DNA of 43,296 nucleotides. Source: an uncultured Corynebacterium sp. (lineage in GTDB: Bacteria; Actinomycetota; Actinomycetes; Mycobacteriales; Mycobacteriaceae). Made by a program: the position numbers and the translations under genes. The notes under the pieces are model-generated. The model was given only the letters and a program-made list of their open reading frames with translations. It was not told the origin of the DNA and made no database searches. Position 1 is the stretch's first letter, and every line of letters starts with the position of its first letter. This document shows positions 23,128 through 31,478 of this stretch, one piece after another. The stretch spans positions 1 through 43,296 of the forward strand of contig NZ_CAMXWS010000018.1 in assembly GCF_947253065.1 (NCBI RefSeq), written 5' to 3'.

Positions 23128-24090
23128 TTAAGGGAAAATGACCACGGGCACTGGTGCGTGAGTGAGGAAGTCTTCGGTGCGCTCGGTAGCCACGACCCGG
23201 CCGCGGTTTGCTGGGTTGGAATCCAGGAAGAGAATGTCGCCCTTCTTCCACTTCTGTGAATTCACCACAGACTTCCAGCCATCGCCCGAGCTAACACAGG
23301 TGTCCACTTCGAAATTCTTCGGCTCGGGAATGCCCAAGGCCTCAGCGGTCTCACTGATACAGTCGCGTGCGCGGTCGAGCAGAGCGAGGGAGGATTCATT
23401 CCATTCGTCGATAAGCTGCGAATGTGGCTCAAGCTCAGCTTCGTACTGGTAGGTCCGGCGCGGGGAAAACGCCATGACGCGCAGGTCGACGTCGAGAAGC
23501 ATGGCTGCTGTGGCGGCGACCTTGATTCCGTGGGCTGAGGCCTCCTCGCGCTCGCTCAAGAAGGCGTAATTGATGCGCGTGATGCCCTTCTTGGACAGCT
23601 TCACCGCGCGTGGTGCGAGACCCACCGAGATCGGCGAATAGTGGATCATCGCGTCTGCTGTAGAGGTAGCCAAAAAACGGCCTTTTTTCGCTTTCGCCTT
23701 CGAACCCAACAAAATGAGGTCCGCCCCGAAATTAGCAGCCTCTTCTGAAATCAACTTGTGCCGCGGAGAACCATCGCGGAAAACAGCGCAATCCGCATCG
23801 CGCGCATCTCGTGGGATGTACTCTTTGATGGCGGCATTCATCGCGCTGATGCGCTCGTCAGAGATCTTTTTGAACCACTTGGCGTATTTCTTGCTCTTCG
23901 AATTGTGGCGTGAGGACCACGGACGTGGAGCTGTGGAGATCACGCGGACACACGTTGTCGTGGTGCGCGCGACCCATGCCGCGAATTCAATTGCTTCCTC
24001 GCCCGACTGATCCCAAGCGACAAGAATGCGTAAGGGACGCTCGGGGCCGACCTGTGGCAGGAGCGTCGGAGTTCGCGGTGATTTTGTCAT
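23128..24090 (-). CDS. Tandem universal stress protein (UspA family)
   Basis: A 320-residue protein with two Usp domains. ATG 24090 was preferred to the TTG one codon upstream. Domain 1 (about 18-155) begins LRILVAWDQSGEEAIEFAAWVA and has DLILLGSKAKAKKGRFLATSTADAMIHYSPISVGLAP, the nucleotide-binding tail with some spacing change from G-2X-G-9X-G-S/T. Domain 2 (about 165-320) starts with INYAFLSEREEASAHGIKVAA and ends GDILFLDSNPANRGRVV and PVPVVIFP. Such proteins help survival under stress or hypoxia, often by binding ATP. It lies downstream of the MarR regulator on the same strand, so that regulator may control it. Confidence 0.8.
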   Translation of the reverse strand: MTKSPRTPTLLPQVGPERPLRILVAWDQSGEEAIEFAAWVARTTTTCVRVISTAPRPWSSRHNSKSKKYAKWFKKISDERISAMNAAIKEYIPRDARDADCAVFRDGSPRHKLISEEAANFGADLILLGSKAKAKKGRFLATSTADAMIHYSPISVGLAPRAVKLSKKGITRINYAFLSEREEASAHGIKVAATAAMLLDVDLRVMAFSPRRTYQYEAELEPHSQLIDEWNESSLALLDRARDCISETAEALGIPEPKNFEVDTCVSSGDGWKSVVNSQKWKKGDILFLDSNPANRGRVVATERTEDFLTHAPVPVVIFP

Positions 24091-24175
24091 CAAACGGCAA
24101 GCTTTAATAAAAAACTAACGGTCTTTTAACTTTAACCTGCTGGTTGACGTTGCGACAATTTTTCGACGAAGCAGC

Positions 24176-24634
24176 CTATTCCTTGCGACCGGTGCTGTAA
24201 GCCTCGGCGAGACTGCCCAGGGCCGGCGTTGCCTTTTTGAGCAGTTCGATGGAGTCCGAATCGAGGGAACCGATCATGTCAGCGACGTACTGCGTGCGCT
24301 CCTCAGCCACGCGGTTGTACTCCCTCAGCCCAGTATCGGTGACTTCGACCTTCACGCCACGGCGATCCGCTTCATCGCGCACGCGGTGCACGAGATCACG
24401 CTGCTCGAGCTGGTGCAAAGTATTCGACGCAGTAGGCATGCGGATGCCTTCCTCCTGCGCGAGCTGGCTAATGCGCATCGGGCCCGAATTGATCAGGCGC
24501 TCCATGATGGAAAGCTGCGGCCCCGTAATATCCGAGACCTCAGAGATGCGGAAATAAGCGACATAAAGCTTTGTTAGAAATGGACGAATTTCTTTTGCGA
24601 TTGCGTACGCGTCCTCACGGGGGTTCTCTGGCAT
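24176..24634 (-). CDS. malR: MarR-family regulator, probable MalR
   Basis: A 152-residue winged helix-turn-helix repressor. ATG 24634 (MPENPREDAYAIAKEIRP) was chosen; an upstream in-frame start adds 43 residues of low-quality sequence. The DNA-binding region is at about 45-110, with ISQLAQEEGIRMPTASNTLHQLEQRDLVHRVRDEADRRGVKVEVTDTG covering the recognition helix and wing. Long terminal helices serve dimerisation. The position next to a universal stress protein and near DUF5318 and PBP1 genes matches MalR (Cg3315) of C. glutamicum, a regulator linked to cell-envelope genes; the name is inferred from this context. Confidence 0.75.
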   Translation of the reverse strand: MPENPREDAYAIAKEIRPFLTKLYVAYFRISEVSDITGPQLSIMERLINSGPMRISQLAQEEGIRMPTASNTLHQLEQRDLVHRVRDEADRRGVKVEVTDTGLREYNRVAEERTQYVADMIGSLDSDSIELLKKATPALGSLAEAYSTGRKE

Positions 24635-24735
24635 GACAGCCAGTGTAGTTCGTCGATGCAGAAACAAAGAAGACGGCACGCATTTTATTTTCGCGAGAGA
24701 ACCGATAAAAGTGCTCGAAGAGTAGGATGGATGCG

Positions 24736-25098
24736 ATGTTTCGCCTGATTCATGAGGTCTCACACGAGTGGGAAAGACGCGCTACGCTGCAAGAATTTCG
24801 GGCAGGAAAGAAGAAAGTCGAGGAAGTCTGCGATGCAGATTTCCTCCTCCGGGCCGCTGGCGAACACCATGGTGTCGACGCCGATCGGGTGTGTCCCCTT
24901 TGTGAATCAAATATGCATAATGTTCTATGGATTTATGGGGATAATCTTGGCCGGCGGTCCGGGTCTGCTCGTAGTGAGAAGGAAATTGCGGAGCTCGTCG
25001 GTGAAGTCGGTCCATTCACTGTGCACAAGGTCGAGGTCTGCCCGAACTGCCGGTGGAACCACCTATTGAGTACAGCCGAGGCCGTTCCAGTGCAGTGA
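24736..25098 (+). CDS. DUF5318 family protein with CXXC pairs
   Basis: A 120-residue protein. ATG 24736 was chosen because GTAGGA lies 8 bases upstream and MFRLIHEVSHEWERR aligns with the usual start of this family; an ATG at 24727 would add three residues. Key features are EVCDADFLLRAA (about 31-42), CPLC near 54 and CPNCRWNHLL near 104, so the four Cys could bind a metal. Mycobacterial orthologues (Rv0049 type) also precede the ponA1-class penicillin-binding protein gene, suggesting a link to cell-wall synthesis, but no function is established. The 57-base spacing to the PBP gene is consistent with an operon. Confidence 0.8.
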   Translation: MFRLIHEVSHEWERRATLQEFRAGKKKVEEVCDADFLLRAAGEHHGVDADRVCPLCESNMHNVLWIYGDNLGRRSGSARSEKEIAELVGEVGPFTVHKVEVCPNCRWNHLLSTAEAVPVQ

Positions 25099-25155
25099 AT
25101 CGGCGGTCAAGGAAGTACTCTGTCCTAGAGGAATCGAGTAGGCAGGAACACTTCA

Positions 25156-27477
25156 GTGGCACGAGAAACTGATTCAAGCGCTGCTTCTAAGAAGAAGCAG
25201 CCCGCTTCGCGCCGTTCAAGCGCTAAAAATGGGAACAGCAATGCAAAGAGCTCGGGCTCTGCTGCAAAGCACAGCAAGAGCAGTAAGCCTGCGCAAAAGA
25301 AAAGCACAGCAGCTACGAAGGGTGCGAGTGCGAAGCGCAAGCCGGCTAATAAAAAAGGTCGTGGCGCACAGTGGTTCGCCGCTTTCGTCTTGGCGCTTGT
25401 TCTCATTCTGGCTATTCCAGTCACCATCTTCGGTGTGAAGTACGTTCGAGCTGATTTGCCGAAGGTCGGTGAGATTGAGACGGCACAGGTATCAACGATC
25501 TTTGCTAACGACGGCAAGACTGAACTCGCCCGTCTCGTTCCGGCCGAGGGCAACCGCGAACAGATCCCACTTGATGAGGTGCCGAAGCACGTCCAGGACG
25601 CGGTGCTCGCTGCCGAGGACCGTGACTTCTGGGAGAACTCCGGTTTCTCCTTCACTGGTTTCGGCCGTGCAGTTCTGGGCCAGCTCACCGGTAATGATTC
25701 CGCCGGTGGTGGCTCCACGATTACCCAGCAGTACGTGAAAAACACCATCGTGGGTAACGAGCGTTCCTACCAGCGTAAATTCAATGAGCTGGTCTACTCG
25801 ATCAAGATGACCCGCAACTGGTCCAAGGAAGACATCCTCGCTGGCTACCTCAACACGATTTATTTCGGACGTAATGCTTACGGCATTCAGGCAGCGGCCA
25901 ACGCCTACTTCAACAAACCCGCTTCAGAGCTGACGCTGGAAGAAGGTGCTGTTTTGGCCAGCCTGATCCAGCTGCCGAGCCAGTTGGACCCGTGGAATAA
26001 CGAACAAGACTCGATGAACCGCTGGAACTACGTGCTCGACGGCATGGTGGGTATGGGTGCGATCAGCCAGGAAGAGCGTGCCCAGGCCACCTTCCCGGAC
26101 ACGCGTGACCCGCAGACCTACTCGGCTTATACCGAGGCCAGCGGTCCGAATGGTCTGATCAAGAACCAGGTCATCGAAGAGCTATCCCACATTGGCATCA
26201 GCGAGGCCGATGTGACCAACCGTGGCCTGCAGATCACCACCACGATTGATTCCCGCACCCAGGAGCAGGTGCTCCAGACTGCAGAGAATGAGCTGAGCCA
26301 GCTCCAGGAAGATGCCCGTACTGGCGTTGTGGTGATGGATCCGGCTACCGGTGCAGTCAAGGGCTACTACGGTGGCGATGATCCGAGTGGTTGGGATTAT
26401 GCGAATGCTGGTTTGCAGACCGGTTCTTCCTTCAAGATCTTCGGTCTGGCAGCTGCTCTGCAGCAGGGCATTCCGCTGTCGGCCTACTACGACTCTGCAC
26501 CGGTCAATGTTGGTGACCGAGTGATCCAGAATGACTCTGGTGTCACCGGTGGTGTGACCACCATGGCCGAGGCGATGAAGAACTCCTACAACACCTCTTT
26601 CATCCGCATGCAGTCGGACTTGGACAACGGTGCACAGGACACGGCCGATATGGCCCATGCCCTTGGCGTGGCACGTGAATTGCCGAATGTCCCGGAGACC
26701 CTGACGGAGAACGGTGGCCCGCCGTACGACGGCATTGTCCTGGGCCAGTACCAGTCCCGTGTGATTGATATGGCTACCGGTGTGTCCACCCTGATCAACC
26801 GTGGTGTGTGGCACCCGCCGCACTTCGTGCAGCGTGTCACCTCTGCTGATGGTGAGGTCCTCTACGAGTTCAATCCGGACTACAAGGAACGTCGTGTTTC
26901 CCCGGATGTTGCCGATAACGTGATTGAGTCGATGCTGCCGATCGCTGGTTGGTCGAATAAGCCACTGGCTGGTGGGCGCCCGTCCATTGCGAAGACCGGT
27001 ACTGCACAAATGGGCGATACCGGCACGAACAAGGATGCTTGGATGGTCGGCGGTACCCCGCAGCTCGCAGTTGCAGTCTGGGTGGGTACGGCTGACAACA
27101 CCTCCCCGATCTTCAACCAGTGGGGCGGCAATATGTACGGCTCCATGTCCCCTGGCACCATTTGGAAGGGCGTGTTGGACGGCGTGCTCGAGGGCCAGGA
27201 CTACGAGCAATTCCACCCGGCTAAGCCAATCAACTGGGGTGTGAACCCGTATTCCGGTGGCACCTACGGCGGTGGAACCGTGCCGACTTATGACTACAGC
27301 TACACCCAGCCATCGGCGGAGGCAGCACCAGGAGAGCAGCCTTCCGAGGAGCGCGATTCCTCGCCGGCACCTGCCCCGGCACCAGCGCCGGCTCCCGCGC
27401 CCGCGCCTGCCCCAGCGCCCGCGCCGGCTCCACCACAGGTAGATATCGGGGGCCTGATCAACGACCTCGTTGGTTAG
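25156..27477 (+). CDS. mrcB: Class A penicillin-binding protein (transglycosylase/transpeptidase)
   Basis: A 773-residue bifunctional enzyme that polymerises and cross-links peptidoglycan. GTG 25156 follows GGCAGGAA. The cytoplasmic tail (about 1-72) is Lys/Ser/Ala-rich, and one membrane helix lies at about 75-97. The GT51 domain has AAEDRDFW near 152 and GGGSTITQQYVKN near 184. The transpeptidase has the SXXK motif in TGSSFKIF near 430, SYN in KNSYNTSF near 475 and KTG in AKTGTAQM near 614. The C-terminus is a Pro-Ala repeat tail of about 25 residues. It corresponds to PonA1 of mycobacteria by gene context. Downstream GT87 follows by three bases. Confidence 0.93.
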   Translation: MARETDSSAASKKKQPASRRSSAKNGNSNAKSSGSAAKHSKSSKPAQKKSTAATKGASAKRKPANKKGRGAQWFAAFVLALVLILAIPVTIFGVKYVRADLPKVGEIETAQVSTIFANDGKTELARLVPAEGNREQIPLDEVPKHVQDAVLAAEDRDFWENSGFSFTGFGRAVLGQLTGNDSAGGGSTITQQYVKNTIVGNERSYQRKFNELVYSIKMTRNWSKEDILAGYLNTIYFGRNAYGIQAAANAYFNKPASELTLEEGAVLASLIQLPSQLDPWNNEQDSMNRWNYVLDGMVGMGAISQEERAQATFPDTRDPQTYSAYTEASGPNGLIKNQVIEELSHIGISEADVTNRGLQITTTIDSRTQEQVLQTAENELSQLQEDARTGVVVMDPATGAVKGYYGGDDPSGWDYANAGLQTGSSFKIFGLAAALQQGIPLSAYYDSAPVNVGDRVIQNDSGVTGGVTTMAEAMKNSYNTSFIRMQSDLDNGAQDTADMAHALGVARELPNVPETLTENGGPPYDGIVLGQYQSRVIDMATGVSTLINRGVWHPPHFVQRVTSADGEVLYEFNPDYKERRVSPDVADNVIESMLPIAGWSNKPLAGGRPSIAKTGTAQMGDTGTNKDAWMVGGTPQLAVAVWVGTADNTSPIFNQWGGNMYGSMSPGTIWKGVLDGVLEGQDYEQFHPAKPINWGVNPYSGGTYGGGTVPTYDYSYTQPSAEAAPGEQPSEERDSSPAPAPAPAPAPAPAPAPAPAPAPPQVDIGGLINDLVG
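27364..27436 (+). repeat. Pro-Ala repeat tract in the PBP C-terminus
   Basis: GCNCCN-type hexamers encode (PA) repeats of about 12 units near the end of the PBP. Such tracts are low-complexity cell-wall-spanning tails and can vary in length between strains. Confidence 0.7.
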
Positions 27478-27480
27478 TGC

Positions 27481-29028
27481 GTGACCATGCAGGACACGAC
27501 GACCACCACGAGCCGTTGGGCTGACCCGGCAGACCGCGTTCAGCCAGGCAAAACTGAGCCGATGGCGGCTGGAGTCATGCGGTTTCTAGGCGGCCCGATG
27601 GGCGCATACGCACAGATTGGTCGCGGTCGCTGGTGGACCCCATTGCGCGCGATCATCGCGGTTGCTTGGGTTTTTCTCGCGCTCGGTGCGCTGTCGAAAT
27701 CGAATTGCGCTCGCGGCAAGCTTGTCGACGGCGCAATGCAGCTCAACTGGGACGGAAACCGCCAGTACACATCGTTTTGCTACAACGACATCGTTCCTTT
27801 GTATGGAGGCCGCGGACTAAATGAGCCCGGGTTCGTCTACGACTATTCGTGGGTGGAAGACGGGATCACCCGGTACATGGAATATCCGGTACTCGGTGGT
27901 CTGTTCCAGGGGGCGATGGGGTGGATCGCGAGGACGACGTATCCGCTCGTCGATAAGCTTTTGCCCGATTCTGGCTGGTACTTCTACGTCACCGCACTGT
28001 TCATGGCGGTGCTCTGGGTGGCTACCGCGCGCATGGTTGCGGAGCTGGCGGGCAATCGCATCTGGGACACGATCCTCGTGGTCGCCTCTCCACTGCTGAT
28101 CATGCACGCATTCACCAACTGGGACATCCCGTCGATCGCGTTCGCGGTGGGTGCAATGCTGGCCGCACGGAATAAACGGTTCGGACTGGCGGGCGTCCTT
28201 ATTGGTGCTGGCGCGGCCTTCAAGATGTGGCCGATTTTCCTGCTTGGCGCATACCTGGTGGTCTTCCTCCGGCGCCGTGACATGGTGCCGTGGCTGAAGA
28301 TGACGGTCGGCGCGGCTCTTACTTGGCTGGCAGTGAATGTGCCTGTCATGCTGCACAATTACGATGCCTGGCACGAATTCCAGCGCCTGAACACTGAGCG
28401 TGGCTGGGAGTGGACCACTATCTACGCGGTGATCTCGCGCATGACGGGCTGGACTGGCTTCGATTCTGGTGAGGGTGCCCCTGTGATCCTCAACGCGGTG
28501 ACGCTGGTTCTCTTCCTTGCTGGCTGCCTCTTCGTGCTGGTGGCTGGCCTGAAAGCTCCGCAGACCCCGCGCGTGGCGGAACTCGTCGTGCTCATCGTCG
28601 GGTTCTTCCTGCTCTTCAATAAGGTGTGGAGCCCCCAGTACTCGCTGTGGCTGGTCATTCCGGCGGTGCTCGCGCTCCCCTACTGGCGTCTGCTTTTCAC
28701 GTGGATGACCGTGGACATGGTGGTCTGGCCGATTCTGATGTGGCACATGATGGGCACCGATAATCTCGGTTTGCCCGGCAGTGCGCTGAATCTCATCGTG
28801 CTGACACGTGATGCATTCATCGTGGCGATCATGGTGCTCGTGGTCCAGCAAATGTACGGCCGCCGCCGTGACAAGGTCCGTGATGCCCACTTCGGCTGTG
28901 ATCCGCTCATGACCCGACCGACTGATTGGGAGGAGGCGAAACGTACATGGGAACCACAACGATCCTCGGCATCTGCTCCATCGCAGTCGCATTCATTCTC
29001 TTCGGCGTCTGCTACTGGACAGTCGTGA
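27481..29028 (+). CDS. GT87-type polytopic glycosyltransferase
   Basis: A 515-residue integral membrane protein starting at GTG 27481 three bases after the PBP stop. Around ten or more hydrophobic helices are visible. It resembles GT-C fold family 87 (DUF2029) polyprenyl-phosphate-mannose-dependent mannosyltransferases, with YDYSWVEDGITRYMEYPVLGG near 120-140, FTNWDIPSIAFAVGAML near 211, GAAFKMWPIFLLGAY near 245 and KVWSPQYSLWLVIPA near 380. Its place after PBP1 and before rpsF matches Rv0051 of mycobacteria. It probably glycosylates a cell-envelope acceptor; donor and acceptor are unknown. The last 28 codons, Ser-rich, overlap another reading frame. Confidence 0.8.
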   Translation: MTMQDTTTTTSRWADPADRVQPGKTEPMAAGVMRFLGGPMGAYAQIGRGRWWTPLRAIIAVAWVFLALGALSKSNCARGKLVDGAMQLNWDGNRQYTSFCYNDIVPLYGGRGLNEPGFVYDYSWVEDGITRYMEYPVLGGLFQGAMGWIARTTYPLVDKLLPDSGWYFYVTALFMAVLWVATARMVAELAGNRIWDTILVVASPLLIMHAFTNWDIPSIAFAVGAMLAARNKRFGLAGVLIGAGAAFKMWPIFLLGAYLVVFLRRRDMVPWLKMTVGAALTWLAVNVPVMLHNYDAWHEFQRLNTERGWEWTTIYAVISRMTGWTGFDSGEGAPVILNAVTLVLFLAGCLFVLVAGLKAPQTPRVAELVVLIVGFFLLFNKVWSPQYSLWLVIPAVLALPYWRLLFTWMTVDMVVWPILMWHMMGTDNLGLPGSALNLIVLTRDAFIVAIMVLVVQQMYGRRRDKVRDAHFGCDPLMTRPTDWEEAKRTWEPQRSSASAPSQSHSFSSASATGQS

Positions 29029-29141
29029 AGAATAAGCCCGTCGCACTCTCTGTCGCGCTGGGATTCATCGCTTTCATCTTCATGACATTCGTGCCGGTAT
29101 TTCTCGCTGTGTTTATCGCAGCGCCAAATGCTGGGCCATAG
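28947..29141 (+). CDS. Small two-helix membrane protein overlapping the GT87 gene
   Basis: A 64-residue frame from ATG 28947, preceded by GGAGGAGG ten bases upstream. It encodes two strongly hydrophobic helices (about 4-24 and 36-57) with a short positive loop (VVKNKPV). It overlaps the last 82 bases of the GT87 gene in another frame. The GT87 tail there is low-complexity, so the small protein is probably what selection preserves in that stretch. Not recognised as a named family. An upstream in-frame start at 28926 is less likely because it precedes the ribosome site. Confidence 0.55.
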   Translation: MGTTTILGICSIAVAFILFGVCYWTVVKNKPVALSVALGFIAFIFMTFVPVFLAVFIAAPNAGP

Positions 29142-29225
29142 TGACAGGCGGACAATATTCATGCTTTGAGCTGGGGATACGCTAAGCACGCAGAGTGATA
29201 CTCATGAATCGGTACCGTGGAAATC

Positions 29226-29654
29226 ATGAGCTTTAAGAAACTATCGACGATCGCTGCTGTCCCTGCTCTTGCCCTCTCCCTTGCGGCTTGCAGTGATTCT
29301 GGGGACTCGAATACCTCTAACTCCGAACCATCCGTGGTGACCGAGACCGTCACTGAGAAATCAGCTGAGGACGACGCAAAGAACGAGACTCAGCAAGCTG
29401 CGCCGCCTGCCGCTTCTGCCCAGGGTGAGCTGCCCGCTGAGGTCAGCGGTTACAGCCCGGAGGCTGAAGCCGAAATGGCTGAAGAAGGCGTTACTGAAGC
29501 CGACGTCGAGCGTGTTCTTGCTGCTGCTCATAACGGTGATGCCGGTGTGCAGATCGAATGGGATGACGATGGCTACTGGGAAATCGAGCTCGCTGAGATC
29601 GACATTGATATCAACCCAGATGGTTTGGTCCTCGACGTAGACAAGGACGACTAG
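29226..29654 (+). CDS. Predicted lipoprotein, acidic C-terminus
   Basis: A 142-residue exported lipoprotein starting at ATG 29226. The N-terminus (KK, hydrophobic core, then LSLAAC at about residues 16-21) is a lipobox with the Cys followed by SDSGDSN, so it would be lipidated and held at the outer face of the membrane. A Ser/Thr/Ala/Glu-rich linker follows to about 90. The end, VQIEWDDDGYWEIELAEIDIDINPDGLVLDVDKDD, has the alternation of a PepSY-like repeat, but this is a weak match. Function unknown. It is transcribed before rpsF, with about 160 bases between them. Confidence 0.7.
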   Translation: MSFKKLSTIAAVPALALSLAACSDSGDSNTSNSEPSVVTETVTEKSAEDDAKNETQQAAPPAASAQGELPAEVSGYSPEAEAEMAEEGVTEADVERVLAAAHNGDAGVQIEWDDDGYWEIELAEIDIDINPDGLVLDVDKDD

Positions 29655-29758
29655 TTCGATTTGTAGGCTGTTCGGTTTCGGGGCCATCAAATAGCAATTT
29701 CTCCCTGGTCGCCTGCTGCGGTACCCTGGTGAGGTTGCTTGACGTAAGCGACCCTCCT

Positions 29759-29781
29759 GCCATCGCCAACCGGGCGGTGGC
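29759..29781 (+). promoter_or_regulatory. Hairpin in the rpsF leader, possible S6 autoregulatory element
   Basis: GCCATCGCC (29759-29767) and GGCGGTGGC (29773-29781) pair in a 9-bp stem with an AACCG loop, ending 17 bases before the strong Shine-Dalgarno AGGAGGTGAT (29799-29808). In other bacteria S6, with S18, binds a leader motif that contains an exposed CCG to limit its own synthesis; a similar CCG is in this loop. That function is inference. Confidence 0.45.
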
Positions 29782-29815
29782 CGAAACCAACAGACCATAG
29801 GAGGTGATGAGGTCC

Positions 29816-30106
29816 GTGCGTCACTACGAAGTAATGATCATTCTTGACCCGAGTCAGGATGAGCGCACTGTTGCCCCGTCCCTGGACAAGTACCTTGAAA
29901 TTGTCCGCAAGGATAACGGCACGGTGGAGAACGTCGATGTGTGGGGCAAGCGTCGCCTTGCATACCCCATCGACAAGAAGGAAGAAGGCGTCTACGCGGT
30001 CATCACTCTGGACTGCGCGTCCGAGACCGTGCAGGAATTCGACCGTCGTCTGAACCTGAACGACACTGTCATTCGAACCAAGGTTCTGCGCACCGACAAC
30101 AAGTAG
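29816..30106 (+). CDS. rpsF: 30S ribosomal protein bS6
   Basis: A 96-residue ribosomal protein that binds 16S rRNA with S18. GTG 29816 was chosen since the sequence MRHYEVMIILDPSQDERTVAPSL is the usual S6 start and the near-perfect Shine-Dalgarno AGGAGGTGAT is correctly spaced before it; the upstream in-frame ATG at 29804 would fall within that site. WGKRRLAYPIDKKEEGVYAV is the typical core. The rpsR gene, often next to it, is not in this operon; ssb and rplI follow instead. Confidence 0.95.
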   Translation: MRHYEVMIILDPSQDERTVAPSLDKYLEIVRKDNGTVENVDVWGKRRLAYPIDKKEEGVYAVITLDCASETVQEFDRRLNLNDTVIRTKVLRTDNK

Positions 30107-30127
30107 GCGCTGAACTTTCAAGAACGG

Positions 30128-30152
30128 GCGCTGTGGATAAAACCTCCAGCGC
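30128..30152. promoter_or_regulatory. DnaA box in a hairpin upstream of ssb
   Basis: TGTGGATAA (30132-30140) is a perfect DnaA box, TTATCCACA, on the minus strand. It lies within an inverted repeat GCGCTG (30128-30133) / CAGCGC (30147-30152), between rpsF and ssb and about 35 bases before a possible -10 element TATAAA (30175-30180). Confidence 0.5.
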
Positions 30153-30261
30153 ATGGGCTGTGTTCACTCCGGGCTATAAACTAGCTTGCGCAAGGAATGG
30201 ACACGACAAAAACGTCGAACCAGCACACTGTTCACAAAGGTCGAAAAGGTAAGGACACAAA

Positions 30262-30855
30262 ATGGCACAAGGCGATACCCCAATCACTGTTGTAGGCAAC
30301 CTCGTTGCCGACCCGGAGCTGCGTTTTACGCCCACGGGACTTGCTGTTGCGAATTTCCGCATTGCATCCACCCCGCGCGTGTACAACCGCGACGCTGGTC
30401 AGTGGGAAGACGGCGAAGCTTTGTTCCTGACCTGCAATGTGTGGCGTGAGGCTGCAGAAAACGTTGCAGAATCGCTGACTAAGGGCATGCGCGTCATTGT
30501 GAATGGCCGCCTGAAGCAGCGTTCTTACCAGACCCGTGAAGGGGAGAACCGCACGGTATTCGAGGTCGAGGCCGACGAGGTCGGTCCGTCCCTGAAGTAC
30601 GCCAGCGCCAACGTGACTCGTAACTCCCGTGATGGGAATTCCGGTCGCTCCGGCGGATTCGGCGGTAACCAGGGTGGCCAGAACAACCAATTCCAGGGTG
30701 GCCAGTCCACCGGTGGATTCGGTGGCGGCAACCAGGGCGGTCAGAATGCACAGGGTGGTCAGGGTGGCCAGCAGGGCCAGCCCGCGAACGACCCGTGGAA
30801 TTCCGCTCCTCCCGCCGGTGGTTTCGGCGGCATGGACGACGAGCCTCCGTTCTAA
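30262..30855 (+). CDS. ssb: Single-stranded DNA-binding protein
   Basis: A 197-residue SSB starting at ATG 30262, with AAAGGTAAGGA upstream. The OB-fold is at about 1-112 (TVVGNLVADPELRFTPTGLAVANFRIAST, then WREAAENVAESLTKGMRVIVNGRLKQR). A Gly/Gln/Asn-rich linker (about 118-180) leads to the acidic tip DDEPPF that recruits replication and repair partners. It coats single-stranded DNA at forks. It is between rpsF and rplI, as is standard in the genus, and has its own upstream region of 155 bases with a DnaA box. Confidence 0.96.
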   Translation: MAQGDTPITVVGNLVADPELRFTPTGLAVANFRIASTPRVYNRDAGQWEDGEALFLTCNVWREAAENVAESLTKGMRVIVNGRLKQRSYQTREGENRTVFEVEADEVGPSLKYASANVTRNSRDGNSGRSGGFGGNQGGQNNQFQGGQSTGGFGGGNQGGQNAQGGQGGQQGQPANDPWNSAPPAGGFGGMDDEPPF

Positions 30856-30903
30856 GAAACATCGACAACCCACCATCAACTTTCAGAAGGAAAGGTAAGG
30901 ATT

Positions 30904-31356
30904 ATGAAGCTGATCCTCACCGCTGCCGTTGAGAACCTTGGTGAACCCGGCGATATTGTCGAGGTCAAGGACGGCTACGGACGTAACCTTCTGCTTCCGC
31001 GCGGTCTGGCTATTGTTGCCAGCCGTGGTGCTGAGAAGCAGATTGAGGACATCAAGCGTGTTCAGCAGGAGCGCCAGGTGCGCGATCTGGACCACGCGAA
31101 GGAACTGCGCGACCAGCTCGACAAGCTCGAGGGCGTTACCGTGAAGGTGCGCACCGCAGAAAACGGCAAGCTCTTCGGTTCGGTCAAGCCGGCCGATATT
31201 GCAGAGGCCGTTTCTGCTGCTGGCGGTCCGGCACTGGACAAGCGCCGCATCAACATGCCGAAGGGCCTTGTTACCGCTACCGGCGGCTACCAGGTCAAGG
31301 TCCGTCTCCACGATGACGTGGAGGGCAAGGTGAACTTCGAGGTCGTTAGCGCCTAA
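30904..31356 (+). CDS. rplI: 50S ribosomal protein bL9
   Basis: A 150-residue protein of the large subunit. The N-terminal domain (about 1-50) has MKLILTAAVENLGEPGDIVEVKDGYGRNLLLPRGLA, the classical L9 signature, and a long connecting helix joins the C-terminal domain with GKLFGSVKPADIAEA. GAAGGAAAGG lies upstream. It is 48 bases after ssb and is followed by a very strong terminator, so it ends the rpsF-ssb-rplI operon. Confidence 0.97.
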   Translation: MKLILTAAVENLGEPGDIVEVKDGYGRNLLLPRGLAIVASRGAEKQIEDIKRVQQERQVRDLDHAKELRDQLDKLEGVTVKVRTAENGKLFGSVKPADIAEAVSAAGGPALDKRRINMPKGLVTATGGYQVKVRLHDDVEGKVNFEVVSA

Positions 31357-31408
31357 AACACGCGCCTAACGGCGATCGCTATCAACGCGATCCAACGACA
31401 ACAGCTTT

Positions 31409-31453
31409 GGGTGTGGGCCCCACTTGTGAGGAGTGGGGCCCACACCCTTTTGT
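31409..31453 (+). terminator. Strong intrinsic terminator after rplI
   Basis: A perfect 16-bp stem (31409-31424 with 31432-31447), 7-base loop and then TTTTGT. It separates the ribosomal operon from dnaB, which must therefore have its own promoter in 31454-31856. Confidence 0.92.
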
Positions 31454-31478
31454 ATTCCTAATGATTTCGCACATGAGC

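Noticed and set aside
27817..28992. 391-codon frame opposite the GT87 gene
   Set aside because: His/Arg/Glu-rich mirror of a membrane protein gene, without any family signature.
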